Assembly (NCBI RefSeq): GCF_009720865.1
Contig: NZ_WNLA01000001.1
Coordinates: 248,001-312,000, forward strand
Direction of reading: 5' to 3'
From: Pseudoduganella ginsengisoli
GTDB lineage: Bacteria > Pseudomonadota > Gammaproteobacteria > Burkholderiales > Burkholderiaceae_D
DNA length: 64,000 bases
Shown here: positions 24,864-34,309 of the stretch, one piece after another
How positions within the stretch are numbered: the first letter of the stretch is position 1
Layout of the letters: each line of letters opens with the position of its first letter
Made by a program: the position numbers and the translations under genes
The notes under the pieces: generated by a model
Databases searched by the model: none
Told to the model about the DNA's origin: nothing
The model's input: the letters and a program-made list of their open reading frames with translations, nothing else

Positions 24864-26631
24864 CCACGTGTCGTCGGGCAAGCAAACGCGTGTAGCGTTT
24901 GGCTTGCTGCACCACTCGGCCCGCCCCGACTTGAGCCGCCTGTACTGGGCGCTGCTGTGGCTGGTGGCGGCCGCCTTCCTTGAAGTGCTGGGCCCGATTG
25001 CGGGCAAGGCGCTGATCGATGAACATTTGCTGCCCCGCCACCTGGACTGGCCGCGCATGTGGCTGCTGCTGGGCGCCGTACTGGGTACCGGCTGGATTGC
25101 CACCGGCCTGCGCTACTGGCAACTGGTGAGCCTGTCCGGGCTGGCCATGCGTTCCGTGCAGCGCCTGCGCGAACAAGTGTATGGCCACATGCTGCGCCTG
25201 CCGATGGCATTCTTTGACCGCGCCATCACGGGCCAGCTGGTCTCGCGCGTCACCAACGATACGGAAGCCGTGAAAAGCCTGTATGTGCAAGTGCTGTTCG
25301 TCATGCTCGACAGCACCATCGTGCTGGCCGGTACCGTGATTGCCATGGCGTGGCTGGATTGGCGCATGATGCTGATTGTGCTGGCGCTGCTGCCCTTTGT
25401 TCTCGGCATCGTGTGGCTGTACCAGCGCTGGAGCGCACCCGCCGTCACGCGGGCGCGCCAGCTGCGCAGTGAAATCAATGGGCAAATGGCGGAATCCATC
25501 AGCGGCATGCAAGTGCTGCAGGCCAATAACGCCGAGACGCGTTTTGCCGAACGCTTTGGCCGCACCAATGTAGACCACTATACGCAGCGCGTGGCGGAAA
25601 TCCGCGCCAATGCGTGGCTGCTGCGCCCCGCGCTGGATTTGCTGAACGTGATCTTGCTGGCTGCCGTCATCTGGATGTTCGGCCAGCGCGAAATGAGTGC
25701 GGCGGAAGTCGGCGTACTGTATGCGTTCATCAGCTATATCGCCCGCGTGATTGAGCCGCTGATTCAAATCACCATGCAATTCTCCCAATTGCAGCAATCC
25801 GTCGTGGCCGCGTCGCGCGTGGCGATTTTGCTGCAGGAACCGCTGTCGCCGGAACACCAGGCTGCCGCGCACATCACGCAGACGCCAACGGACGCCCATG
25901 CGCCGGCTATCGCCATCGACCATTTGACGTTCGCCTACGCCGACAACCAGCCCGTGCTGCACGACTTGTCGCTGGACATTCCGCCAGGCGCCTTTATCGG
26001 CATAGTCGGCCACACGGGCAGCGGCAAATCCACTTTGCTGTCGCTGCTGCTGCGCTATTACCCCGTCAGTACCGGCAGCATCCGCCTGCACGGCGAAGCG
26101 CTGGCCACAATTCCCAATGACCGCTTCCGCAACGACGTGGGGCTGGTGCCGCAAGAACCCTTCTTGCTGGCGGCCTCGGCACGGGAAAACATCGATATGG
26201 GCCGCGGCTTGCCCTTCGCGGAAATCGAGGCAGCTGCCAAGGCCGCCCATGCGCACGGTTTTATCTCCGCGCTGGAACACGGTTATGACACGCCGCTGGG
26301 CGAAGGCGGTTCGCGTCTGTCGAGCGGACAAAAACAATTGATTGCCATTGCCCGTGCACTGGCCGGCAAACCCCGCGTGCTGTTGCTCGATGAAGCGACG
26401 TCGCGCATCGATAGCCAGACCGAGCAGATCGTGCAGACGGCGCTGCATGAATTGCGCGGCCAAGTCACCATCATTGCCATTGCTCACCGCTTGTCGACCA
26501 TCCGTGAAGCCGACCGCATCATTGTGCTGAACCATGGACGGATTAGCGAATCCGGCCCGCACGATGCGCTGATGCAAATCGACGGCGGCCTGTACCAGCG
26601 CTTGTACCTGTTGCAACAGTTGGCGGCATAA
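24850..26631 (+). CDS. mdlB: ABC exporter half-transporter, MdlB type
   Basis: 593 residues from a TTG at 24850, the same length as E. coli MdlB. The TTG is chosen because GGAGG (24839-24843) sits six bases upstream; the GTG at 24868 lacks any Shine-Dalgarno. It overlaps mdlA by 14 bp, so translation is coupled. Six membrane helices precede an ATPase domain with 'GHTGSGKST', signature 'LSSGQKQ' and Walker B 'VLLLDEATSRID' carrying the catalytic Glu. Together with the upstream gene it forms a heterodimeric exporter with one consensus and one degenerate ATP site. Confidence 0.87.
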   Translation: MKHPDHVSSGKQTRVAFGLLHHSARPDLSRLYWALLWLVAAAFLEVLGPIAGKALIDEHLLPRHLDWPRMWLLLGAVLGTGWIATGLRYWQLVSLSGLAMRSVQRLREQVYGHMLRLPMAFFDRAITGQLVSRVTNDTEAVKSLYVQVLFVMLDSTIVLAGTVIAMAWLDWRMMLIVLALLPFVLGIVWLYQRWSAPAVTRARQLRSEINGQMAESISGMQVLQANNAETRFAERFGRTNVDHYTQRVAEIRANAWLLRPALDLLNVILLAAVIWMFGQREMSAAEVGVLYAFISYIARVIEPLIQITMQFSQLQQSVVAASRVAILLQEPLSPEHQAAAHITQTPTDAHAPAIAIDHLTFAYADNQPVLHDLSLDIPPGAFIGIVGHTGSGKSTLLSLLLRYYPVSTGSIRLHGEALATIPNDRFRNDVGLVPQEPFLLAASARENIDMGRGLPFAEIEAAAKAAHAHGFISALEHGYDTPLGEGGSRLSSGQKQLIAIARALAGKPRVLLLDEATSRIDSQTEQIVQTALHELRGQVTIIAIAHRLSTIREADRIIVLNHGRISESGPHDALMQIDGGLYQRLYLLQQLAA

Positions 26632-26811
26632 TTATCAACTTGCCATGAAATGTGACGCAACGGCGATTAAGTTCTTACAAAATTGCTTAATTGCTACTGT
26701 GGCGGATTTGTCTCAAATGCCGATGTCTTTCGATTTCTCGCCTGCAACAAGAATATAATTGTCTAGACACTTTGAGCGGCTTCCGTTCAAAGACATGCAA
26801 AGGACAATCAG

Positions 26812-28926
26812 TTGGCAGGCTCTCAGGATCGGACGTTTACGCATGGCATGCGGATGCTGGCGCTCGCCTGCATCTTATCGCCTGTACTGGCCTGGGGCCA
26901 GGGTACGTCCGTGCTCGATGCCGGCATTGCGGAAATCCGCGACCAGGTCCGCTACGTGCCAGAAAAAGCGCTGGTGCAATTGCAAAAAATGGAAAGCGCG
27001 GCCCGCTCGGCGCCGCCCGCCACCAAAGCTGAATTCCTCGCCCAACTGAGCAGCGCCCGTGTCAAGCTGGGCCAGAAAGACATTGCGCTCCAACTGGCGG
27101 AAGAATTGATTGCCTTTGGCCGCGCCCAGGGCAATACGTCGATCCTCGCGAAAGGCTTGCTGACCAAGGCGTATACGGTGTCGGCCATGACGGACGCGAA
27201 AAGTGCGCACGAACTGGCATTTGAAGCGGAAAAGCTGGCTAACCAGACGCAAGACATTCCGCTGCGCGTGCAAGCCACCATCACGTCCGGCCAATCCTAT
27301 GCGGAACAGGGCAACTTCCCCGTCGCGCTGCTGAAACTGCAAACGGCAGTGGAAACCGCGCGCCAGCTGGACGATTTGCTGCCGCTGGCCTCGGCGCTCA
27401 ATGCACTGGCTTCGCTGTATGACCGCATGAAGGAATACGACAAGGGCTGGGCTGTGCTGGAAGAAGCCGTGCAAGCGGCGGAAAAGCTCAACTCGCCCGG
27501 CCGTATTGCGCAGGCGCGCCAGACCGAATATGTGCTGGCCATGGATTCCGAACAGCCGCGCCGCGCACTGGCCGCACTGCAATCGGCGCTGGAAGTCGCG
27601 CGCAAGATGGGCGCCAAAGGACTGATTGCCGACACGCTGGTCAACATGTCCGACAATTACCTGAAAGAGCGCGATTACCAGCGCGTGGTGCGCTATGCCA
27701 GCGAATCACTGGCGGTGGCGCGTGAAATCGGTGACGCCACGACGGAAGCCGTAGCCCTGATCAACATCGGCCAAGCCTACATGGGCATGGGCAAGACCGC
27801 CGAAGGCAAAAAGAACTTCGAAGCGGGCATGGCGTTTTACGAAAAGACCAACAACAAGCCGGAACTGCAAGCCGTCCTGCTGGAATATGGCCAGGCGCTG
27901 GAACGGGCCGGCGATTTCCAGGGCGCGATTTCCGCTTACCACCGCGAACGCGACATCACCAGCGCGCTGTTTGAAAAGCAGCGCCAGAAAGCCATCTGGG
28001 AATTGCAGGAAAAGTATGAGATGGAGAAGAAGCAGCGCCGCATCGAGCTGCTGAGCCGTGAAAACCAGGTCAAGAGTGCGGAAATCGACAACCGCCGTTT
28101 GCAGCAGCGCGTGTGGTGGCTGCTGGCGCTGGTGTTTGCACTGGCCGCCACGGTGGTGGGCCTGCTGTACCGCAAAGTACGGCACGCCAATGCGCAGCTG
28201 GAAGTGAAGAACCTGGAACTGAAAGCGCAAAGTTCGCTGGACCCGCTGACGTCGCTGTACAACCGCCGCCACTTCCAGGAATACATGCGCGCCCATAACT
28301 GCGTGGAGCGCCGGGGCACGGGTGGCGAAGATATCGTCGGCGCCCTGTTCCTGCTGGACGTCGACCACTTCAAGCACATCAACGACACGTATGGCCACGC
28401 GGCCGGCGACATTGTGTTGAAAATGATCGCGGAAAACCTGCGTGTGGCGCTGCGTGAAACCGACATGATCGTGCGCTGGGGCGGCGAAGAATTCCTCGCG
28501 TTCCTGCCCGCCATTCCCCGCAACGGCGTCGATGAAGTGGCGCGGCGCATCCTCACGACGATTTCATCACAGCAGATCGAGTACCAGAACCACACGTTCA
28601 GCGTCAATGTGTCGGTCGGCTTCGCGCCGTTCCCGCTGATCCCGGCCGATACGCCGCTGCCATGGGAGCGCGCCGTCAACCTGGTGGACATGGCGCTGTA
28701 CCTGGCCAAAGCGCATGGCCGCAACCGCGCCTACGGCGTGCGCGGCTTCGACAATTTCAAGGACACGTCGATGGAAGCCATCGAGCAAGACCTGGAACGC
28801 GCATGGCGGGCAGGGTTTGTCGACTTGTCCGTGGTGCTGGGCGGCACACCGGATGGCACGCCGCCGGCCGGGGCGCATGGCAGCAATGTCGTGCCGCTCA
28901 AATCCGCGTTCAAAGCGGGGAACTGA
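26812..28926 (+). CDS. TPR-containing membrane diguanylate cyclase (GGDEF)
   Basis: 704 residues: signal peptide, a periplasmic solenoid of about 400 residues with tetratricopeptide-like helices, a coiled coil and one membrane helix (about 432-452, 'WWLLALVFALAATVVGLLY'), then a cytoplasmic GGDEF domain starting 'LDPLTSLYNRRHF'. The active site is 'GGEEF' (about 558-562), so it should make c-di-GMP. The inhibitory I-site 'RETD' lies exactly five residues before it, predicting product feedback. The TTG start follows AAGGA at a good distance; ATG 26848 is an alternative. The upstream 180 bp holds a TATAAT-like -10 at 26754-26759 but no convincing -35. Confidence 0.9.
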   Translation: MAGSQDRTFTHGMRMLALACILSPVLAWGQGTSVLDAGIAEIRDQVRYVPEKALVQLQKMESAARSAPPATKAEFLAQLSSARVKLGQKDIALQLAEELIAFGRAQGNTSILAKGLLTKAYTVSAMTDAKSAHELAFEAEKLANQTQDIPLRVQATITSGQSYAEQGNFPVALLKLQTAVETARQLDDLLPLASALNALASLYDRMKEYDKGWAVLEEAVQAAEKLNSPGRIAQARQTEYVLAMDSEQPRRALAALQSALEVARKMGAKGLIADTLVNMSDNYLKERDYQRVVRYASESLAVAREIGDATTEAVALINIGQAYMGMGKTAEGKKNFEAGMAFYEKTNNKPELQAVLLEYGQALERAGDFQGAISAYHRERDITSALFEKQRQKAIWELQEKYEMEKKQRRIELLSRENQVKSAEIDNRRLQQRVWWLLALVFALAATVVGLLYRKVRHANAQLEVKNLELKAQSSLDPLTSLYNRRHFQEYMRAHNCVERRGTGGEDIVGALFLLDVDHFKHINDTYGHAAGDIVLKMIAENLRVALRETDMIVRWGGEEFLAFLPAIPRNGVDEVARRILTTISSQQIEYQNHTFSVNVSVGFAPFPLIPADTPLPWERAVNLVDMALYLAKAHGRNRAYGVRGFDNFKDTSMEAIEQDLERAWRAGFVDLSVVLGGTPDGTPPAGAHGSNVVPLKSAFKAGN

Positions 28927-28929
28927 GCG

Positions 28930-29283
28930 TCACTTCTTCTTCGCTTCTTCCTTGGCTTCGCGGGCCGATTCCTGCATCTTTTCGCCCGCCTTTTCCAGCT
29001 TCTGGCCCGCCACTTCCGTCGCGTCATTGATCTTGTCGCGCGTGATGGCGGCAGCTTCCTTCAATTCCCGGCCCGCTTCATGCGCCGCATCTTTCAACTC
29101 CGCGCCAGTCTGCTTCAGCTCGGCACCGGCCTGTTTCAGCTCGGCATTGGCCTGCTGCGTGGCTTCATCGATCTTGCGGCCAGCCTGCTCCGCTGAACCC
29201 GCCTCACGGCGCTGGCAACCGGACAACACAGCCGCCAGAATGGCAATCGCCAGCGCGGCATAAAGGACATTTGCTGGTTTCAT
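28930..29283 (-). CDS. Small alanine/glutamate-rich lipoprotein with coiled coil
   Basis: 117 residues. The N-terminus 'LAIAILAAVLSGC' is a lipobox, predicting a lipid-anchored protein. The body is almost entirely helical with heptad-like repeats 'AELKQAGAELKQTGAELKDA' and a Lys-rich end, resembling small stress-related or apolipophorin-like periplasmic proteins. AAGGAGAA precedes the ATG at 29283. It converges on the diguanylate cyclase with three bases between stops and is divergent from the molybdopterin oxidoreductase. No function is assigned. Confidence 0.7.
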   Translation of the reverse strand: MKPANVLYAALAIAILAAVLSGCQRREAGSAEQAGRKIDEATQQANAELKQAGAELKQTGAELKDAAHEAGRELKEAAAITRDKINDATEVAGQKLEKAGEKMQESAREAKEEAKKK

Positions 29284-29397
29284 GATAGTTCTCCTTTGTG
29301 GTTTCCAGCATACACCTGACCCAGCGCAACACGATTGACAAGGGTGTAACAAAATTCGACAATAGTACGACCGTTCACTTTTTTATCAGGAGCTGCC

Positions 29398-31608
29398 ATG
29401 GCTGCCATCGCCCGCCGTATTTGCCCACTCTGCGAGGCCGCCTGCGGCCTGGAAATCGAACACGAAGATGGCAAGGTCAAAAAAATCCGGGGCGATGAGG
29501 CGGACGTGTTCAGTGCCGGGTTCCTGTGCCCGAAAGCCGTCAGCCTCAAGGATTTGCACGAAGATGGCGACCGCTTGCGCACGCCGCTGATCAAGCGTAA
29601 CGGCCGCTTTGAAACCGCCACGTGGGAAGAAGCGTATGCGGAAATTGCGCGCCGCCTGCCGCCGATTATCGAGCGCGACGGCCCCGACGCGGTGGCCACG
29701 GTGCTGGGCAATCCTGTCGCCCACAAAATGAGCCTGATGCTGTACTTCCCCCGCCTGGCCAAGGCGCTGGGCACGAAGAACATGTATTCCGCGTCCAGCG
29801 TCGACCAGATCCCGAAAATGCTGTCGTGCGGCTTGATGTATGGCGGCTGGCTGTCGATTCCCGTGCCGGACATCGAACGCAGCGATTATTTGCTGATCCT
29901 GGGCGCGAACCCCATGGTGTCGAACGGCAGCCTGTGGACCGTGCCGGATTTCCGCGGCAAGGCCAAGGCGCTGCGGGCGCGCGGCGGCCGCATGATCGTC
30001 ATTGATCCGCGCCGCACGGAGACGGCGGAGGTGGCAGACGAACACCATTTCATCCGCCCCGGCGCCGACGTGTTCCTGCTGCTGGGCATGGTGCATACGC
30101 TGTTTGCCGAAGACCTCATCATGCCGGGCCGCCTGGCGGAACACATCACGGGACTGGACGCCTTGCAGGCCGCTGTCCAGCCCTACGCGCCGCAACTGGT
30201 GGCGCCCCGCTGCGGCATCGACGCCACCACGATCCGCCATCTGGCGCGCGACCTGGCCGGTGCGCAGCGCGGCGCGATTTATGGCCGCATCGGCACGTGC
30301 ACGCAGCAATACGGCACGTTGGCGTCGTGGCTGATCGACGTGCTCAATATCCTTACCGGCCACCTCGATGAAGAAGGCGGCATGATGTTCCCGAAAGCTG
30401 CGGCCTTTGCCGGCAATACGCGCGGCAAGCCGGGCACGGGACGCGGCGTGGCCTATGGCCGCTACCGCAGCCGCGTATCCGGCGCGCCGGAAGTGGCGGG
30501 GGAATTGCCTGTCACGTGCCTGGCTGAAGAAATCGATACGCCGGGCCCAGGCCAGGTCAAGGCGCTGATTGCCATTGCCGGCAATCCCGTGCTGTCCGCG
30601 CCAAACGGGCCGCGGCTGGCAAAAGCGCTCGACAGCCTGGAGTTCATGGTCAGCATGGACATTTATTTGAATGAAACGTCGCGCCATGCGGACGTGATCC
30701 TGCCTGGCGTGTCGCCGCTGGAAGATGCCCATTACGACGTCACCTTCACGCAATTCTCGCACCGCAACCACGCGCGCTATAGCCCGCCCGTACTGCCCCG
30801 CACGGGCGGCACGCCCGACGAATGGGAAAGCCTGCTGCGGCTGACCGCCATCATCCAGGGCCGCGGCCCGGATGCCGATATCGGGCAGCTCGACGACGCG
30901 CTGTTGCAGGAGGACCTCGATAAAAGCGCGGGCCCGCTGGCGGGGCAAATCATGGCCATGCTGGCGCCGCAGCGTGGTGTCGAACGCTTGCTGGACCTGG
31001 GGCTGCGCAGCGGCCCGTATGGCGACCAGTTTGGCCAGCAGCCGGCCGGCTTGAATTTACAAAAAGTGCGCGCCGCGCCGTCCGGCATTGACCTGGGTGC
31101 GATGACGCCGCGTATCCCCGAGGTGCTGCGCACGCCATCGGGCAAGATTGAACTGGCGCCGCCGTTGCTGGTCGATGACCTGGCCCGCGTGGCGGCGGCG
31201 CTGCATGAAGGGCAGCCGGACCTGGTGGTGATCGGCCGCCGCCAGCTGCGCTCCAATAACAGCTGGATGCACAATTTGCCCGTGCTGGCCAAGGGCGCCT
31301 ACCGCTGCACGGCGCTCGTGCATAGCCATGATGCCACCCGCCTGGGCCTGGCCGGCGGCGGCAGCGCGCAGTTGAGCGCCAACGGGCGCACCATCACGGT
31401 ACAGGTGGAAATCGACGACGGCATGATGCCCGGCGTGGTCAGCTTGCCGCATGGCTGGGGCCATGATTTGCCGGGCACGCACATGCAGGTGGCGGCAGAG
31501 CGGCCCGGCGCCAACTTGAACGCCATCCTCGACGACCGCTTGCGCGACCCCTTATCCGGCAACGCGGTCCTGTCCGGCATTCCCGTCAAGCTGACGCCCG
31601 CTGCCTGA
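29398..31608 (+). CDS. Molybdopterin-dependent oxidoreductase (formate-dehydrogenase/BisC-like)
   Basis: 736 residues. An N-terminal [4Fe-4S] motif has Cys9, Cys12, Cys16 and Cys44 ('CPLCEAAC', 'GFLCPK', the Lys after the last Cys being typical of electron transfer to the cofactor). Molybdopterin-guanine-dinucleotide binding follows ('LGANPMVSNGSLW', 'VIDPRRTET', 'FIRPGADV'), and a C-terminal molydopterin dinucleotide-binding domain ends the protein ('SLPHGWGHD'). There is no Tat signal, so it is cytoplasmic. No electron-transfer subunit, chaperone or cofactor gene is adjacent, so the partner and substrate are unknown. AGGAG lies before the ATG. Confidence 0.88.
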   Translation: MAAIARRICPLCEAACGLEIEHEDGKVKKIRGDEADVFSAGFLCPKAVSLKDLHEDGDRLRTPLIKRNGRFETATWEEAYAEIARRLPPIIERDGPDAVATVLGNPVAHKMSLMLYFPRLAKALGTKNMYSASSVDQIPKMLSCGLMYGGWLSIPVPDIERSDYLLILGANPMVSNGSLWTVPDFRGKAKALRARGGRMIVIDPRRTETAEVADEHHFIRPGADVFLLLGMVHTLFAEDLIMPGRLAEHITGLDALQAAVQPYAPQLVAPRCGIDATTIRHLARDLAGAQRGAIYGRIGTCTQQYGTLASWLIDVLNILTGHLDEEGGMMFPKAAAFAGNTRGKPGTGRGVAYGRYRSRVSGAPEVAGELPVTCLAEEIDTPGPGQVKALIAIAGNPVLSAPNGPRLAKALDSLEFMVSMDIYLNETSRHADVILPGVSPLEDAHYDVTFTQFSHRNHARYSPPVLPRTGGTPDEWESLLRLTAIIQGRGPDADIGQLDDALLQEDLDKSAGPLAGQIMAMLAPQRGVERLLDLGLRSGPYGDQFGQQPAGLNLQKVRAAPSGIDLGAMTPRIPEVLRTPSGKIELAPPLLVDDLARVAAALHEGQPDLVVIGRRQLRSNNSWMHNLPVLAKGAYRCTALVHSHDATRLGLAGGGSAQLSANGRTITVQVEIDDGMMPGVVSLPHGWGHDLPGTHMQVAAERPGANLNAILDDRLRDPLSGNAVLSGIPVKLTPAA

Positions 31609-31620
31609 TACACTTCCCAC

Positions 31621-31646
31621 GGCGGCTTGCCTCAGCACAAGCCGCC
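31621..31646 (+). terminator. Hairpin after the molybdopterin oxidoreductase gene
   Basis: GGCGGCTTG and CAAGCCGCC pair around an eight-base loop 12 bases after the stop. The following bases (CGCCCCTCTTTCC) are pyrimidine-rich but not a clean T-run, so termination strength is uncertain. Confidence 0.5.
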
Positions 31647-31929
31647 CGCCCCTCTTTCCGTTCCGCCACCAGCTTGGTGCATTGCAATAACTCCCACTGC
31701 TTTTATTTCCTTTTGATATACAAAAATTAAATAGCACGCACGTTTAAGCAAAACCAAGTAAGCACTGAATTATTAATATATTATTCTGCCCTGTGTTATT
31801 TGAAACCAGCCCGTTTTAAACCATCAAAACGAACTCATCAATTAACACCTTATAGCTGAGCAATTCAATTAAGGCCATAAGTTATTTCAGCAAAGTATCT
31901 TTATCTAATTCAACTTACTTGAGGTATTT
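31647..31929. other. AT-rich intergenic region before the second phasin
   Basis: About 280 bases, clearly AT-richer than the surroundings (many AATTAA and TATTATT stretches). It presumably holds the phasin promoter and leader, but no -35/-10 pair can be singled out among many candidates. I saw no copy of the palindrome found before the first phasin. Confidence 0.5.
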
Positions 31930-32511
31930 ATGTTTCCTTACTCGCGAAATGTCACACCCGCTGTACGCAATCACCTGGACGCACAAACCGCGTTCTTGAA
32001 CGACCTGTCCAAATCCATATTCAATTCTTTCCAACAACTGCAAAACCTGAATATGCAATTAGTGCAAACCATGCTGGAAGAAACCACGCTGGCCAGCAAG
32101 CAAATGCTGACAGCCGACCACCATACGGAACTGATCGACGCCGCAGCTTCACGGGCACGTCCTGCTGCCGACAAGGTGCGTACGTACCAGCAGCACCTGT
32201 CGCGCCTGGCGGCAGATACCCAGGTTGAACTGTCCCGCGTGGCTGAAGAGCACGTGCAGGAAACATCGCAAACGGCCAAAGCATTGGCGGAAGAAGTCGC
32301 CCGTACCGCTGAAGAAGAAACCGAGCGCCACATCCAGAAACAGGAAGAATCGCTGCACCAGTTCAGCGACCCGTTCATCAAGGGCAGCGGCAAAAAGGCA
32401 ACCAGTACGACGGTACGCGGCAGCGCCAGCATGCAAAGCGCGCCGGGCGGTAATGTTCAGGGCGGATCGGGCACCCATATCCAAGGTGCAAACAAACAGC
32501 CTAATCAATAA
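31930..32511 (+). CDS. Phasin family protein 2
   Basis: 193 residues with a phasin-type helical domain: 'FLNDLSKSIFNSFQQLQNLNMQLVQTMLEE', then a long Glu/Ala-rich helix with 'VELSRVAEEHVQETSQTAKALAEEV', and a disordered Gly/Ser/Gln-rich tail ending 'IQGANKQPNQ'. The heptad pattern differs from the phasin at 22344, so the two are not recent duplicates. GAGGT precedes the ATG. It is monocistronic, with a terminator 20 bases downstream. Confidence 0.8.
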   Translation: MFPYSRNVTPAVRNHLDAQTAFLNDLSKSIFNSFQQLQNLNMQLVQTMLEETTLASKQMLTADHHTELIDAAASRARPAADKVRTYQQHLSRLAADTQVELSRVAEEHVQETSQTAKALAEEVARTAEEETERHIQKQEESLHQFSDPFIKGSGKKATSTTVRGSASMQSAPGGNVQGGSGTHIQGANKQPNQ

Positions 32512-32530
32512 TCAGGCATTCAACATGGAT

Positions 32531-32561
32531 AGCCGCAACGCCGATGGCGCTGCGGCTTTTT
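32531..32561 (+). terminator. Rho-independent terminator after phasin 2
   Basis: AGCCGCA (32531-32537) pairs with TGCGGCT (32551-32557), with an inner GCC/GGC pair, followed by five T. Confidence 0.85.
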
Positions 32562-32690
32562 CATATCAGGCACGATATCGTTTTGAATATCATCGTTAGC
32601 GTCTGTTAATTTAATTAATTATCATGGCGCAACGCAGCAATTTATTACCCCTTCCTTTCTTTCCTGACGCGTGTGATACGCTTGTTGCAA

Positions 32691-32712
32691 GTGTATTATT
32701 GTAGTGATACAC
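32691..32712. promoter_or_regulatory. Candidate YtrA/GntR operator before the ABC operon
   Basis: GTGTAT at 32691-32696 and its complement ATACAC at 32707-32712 frame an imperfect 22-bp palindrome (8 of 11 pairs). GTGTA...TACAC ends are typical of operators bound by YtrA-type GntR repressors, and such a repressor is the second gene of the downstream operon. Confidence 0.6.
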
Positions 32713-32742
32713 TGATTCACACATTGACACTTCGGAAAGACT

Positions 32743-33093
32743 ATGACCATCACCAAACGCGATGCCGCCCTGGCCATCATGGCGAAAACCGGCATCATGA
32801 AGAGCAATTACTACCCGCCCATCCTGCGCCTGCTGTGGGGCATGGGCGTCCACCTGCCACTCCCCCATTTCGCCAGCTTTGGCCGCGTGGCGCTGGTCAG
32901 CGGCGGCTTCTTTGGTCCGGCCTGGGGTGCGCTGATGTGGTTCGCCATCTGGCGCCACCAGATGCCGCCCATGGTTGCGCTGATTGCCACGGCGGGCGCC
33001 GGCTGCGCATTCGGCCTGTCGATGGCCACGTATTACGCCTATGGCCGGCGCAAATACAAGCTCCCCCTGTGGCAAGAGTTGCCGGATAACTGA
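32743..33093 (+). CDS. Small two-helix membrane protein (DUF6404-like)
   Basis: 116 residues with two hydrophobic segments (about 50-70 and 78-98) and a soluble N-terminus 'MTITKRDAALAIMAKTGI'. The pattern 'LRLLWGMGVHLPLPHFASF' before the first helix resembles DUF6404 proteins (moderate confidence). It is the first gene of the GntR/ABC operon, four bases before the regulator start, and probably belongs to the transporter module. Confidence 0.65.
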   Translation: MTITKRDAALAIMAKTGIMKSNYYPPILRLLWGMGVHLPLPHFASFGRVALVSGGFFGPAWGALMWFAIWRHQMPPMVALIATAGAGCAFGLSMATYYAYGRRKYKLPLWQELPDN

Positions 33094-33096
33094 TCC

Positions 33097-33483
33097 ATGG
33101 AATTTGACATCGCGCCGGCGTCGCCGGTGCCGATATACCGCCAGATCGTCGAACAGGTGCGGCGTCTGGTGGCAGGCGGACAGCTGAAGCCCGGCGAAGA
33201 ATTACCGTCCGTGCGCGCGGTCGCGCAACTGCACGCCATCAACCCGATGACCGTCAGCAAAGCCTACAGCATGCTGGAGACGGAAGGCTTGTTGGTGCGG
33301 CGTCGCGGAGTCGGCATGGCGGTGGCGGACGGACAAGGCGGCGCCGCGCCCGTCGATAAAGCCGCCCTGCTGCGCCCGGCATTGGAGGCAGCAGCGCAGA
33401 CGGCGCACCAGCTGGGCTTCACCACGGCAGAAGCATTGCAACTTTTTGAAGAATATCTGAACCGGAAACAGACCCATGAATGA
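33097..33483 (+). CDS. GntR family transcriptional regulator, YtrA subfamily
   Basis: 128 residues: a winged helix ('PIYRQIVEQVRRLVAGGQLKPG', 'LPSVRAVAQLHAINPMTVSKAY') and only a short helical C-terminal tail, which defines the YtrA subfamily. These repressors sit in operons with ABC transporter genes and autoregulate. The gene overlaps the ATPase gene by eight bases. A candidate operator is at 32691. Confidence 0.92.
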   Translation: MEFDIAPASPVPIYRQIVEQVRRLVAGGQLKPGEELPSVRAVAQLHAINPMTVSKAYSMLETEGLLVRRRGVGMAVADGQGGAAPVDKAALLRPALEAAAQTAHQLGFTTAEALQLFEEYLNRKQTHE

Positions 33484-34309
33484 CTTCACGATACGCGCCA
33501 GCCAGCTGACCTTGCGCCGCAACGGCGCCAAGGTACTGGACAATGTGACGCTCGACATTCCAGCCGGCGCCGTGGTCGGCCTGGTTGGGCGCAATGGCGC
33601 CGGCAAATCCACGCTGCTGCGCTGCCTGGCGGGGCTGGCCGCGCCGGACAGCGGCAATGCATCCCTGCTGGGCTGCCCATCGCTGCAATTGACCGACACC
33701 GTGCGCGAGCGCATCGGCTACGTGGCGCAAACACCCGACTTGTTTGAATGGATGACAGTGGAAAAACACTTGTTCACCATCGGCCGCGCCTATCCGCGCT
33801 GGACTGAGGAACGCTGCCTGGCGCTGGCGGCGCGGCTGAATTTGCCGCTCAATGTGCGCGTGACAGCGCTGTCCGGCGGCGACCAGCAAAAGCTGTCGGT
33901 GGTGCTGGCGCTGGCCCATGATCCGGACGTGCTGTTGTTTGACGAGCCGGTGGCCAGCCTGGACCCGATGACGCGCCGCGAATTCATGCGCGCCATCTTC
34001 AGCGGCGAGCGCGCTACGGAACGCACCGTCATCATTTCCAGCCACATCCTGTCGGACCTGGAGCGGGTGGTCACGCACGTGGCATTTATCCGCGACGGCC
34101 AGCTGCAACTGGTCGACGACTGGGATGCGATGCTGGAATGCTACCGCCTCATTCCGCAGGCCGTGGCCAATGGCCCCGTGCCGCCGGACGCCGTCGTGCA
34201 TTACACGCGCAGCGGGCAGCGCCTGATCGATACGCGCCGTGCGCCGGCGCTGGCGCAGACAGGCCGTTCGCTGTCGCTCGATGAATTGTTTGTGGAGCTC
34301 AATTCGTGA
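33476..34309 (+). CDS. ABC transporter ATP-binding protein
   Basis: 277 residues with Walker A 'GRNGAGKST', Q-loop region 'IGYVAQTPDLFEWM', signature 'LSGGDQQK' and Walker B 'VLLFDEPVASLDP', all intact. The closest type is the CcmA/YtrB-like ATPase of exporters regulated by GntR/YtrA proteins. It is translationally coupled to the regulator upstream and to the membrane protein downstream (GTGA overlap). Confidence 0.92.
   Translation: MNDFTIRASQLTLRRNGAKVLDNVTLDIPAGAVVGLVGRNGAGKSTLLRCLAGLAAPDSGNASLLGCPSLQLTDTVRERIGYVAQTPDLFEWMTVEKHLFTIGRAYPRWTEERCLALAARLNLPLNVRVTALSGGDQQKLSVVLALAHDPDVLLFDEPVASLDPMTRREFMRAIFSGERATERTVIISSHILSDLERVVTHVAFIRDGQLQLVDDWDAMLECYRLIPQAVANGPVPPDAVVHYTRSGQRLIDTRRAPALAQTGRSLSLDELFVELNS

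Noticed and set aside
24739..26616. A 625-codon frame on the minus strand inside mdlB
   Set aside because: Shadow frame; the + strand has intact Walker and signature motifs.
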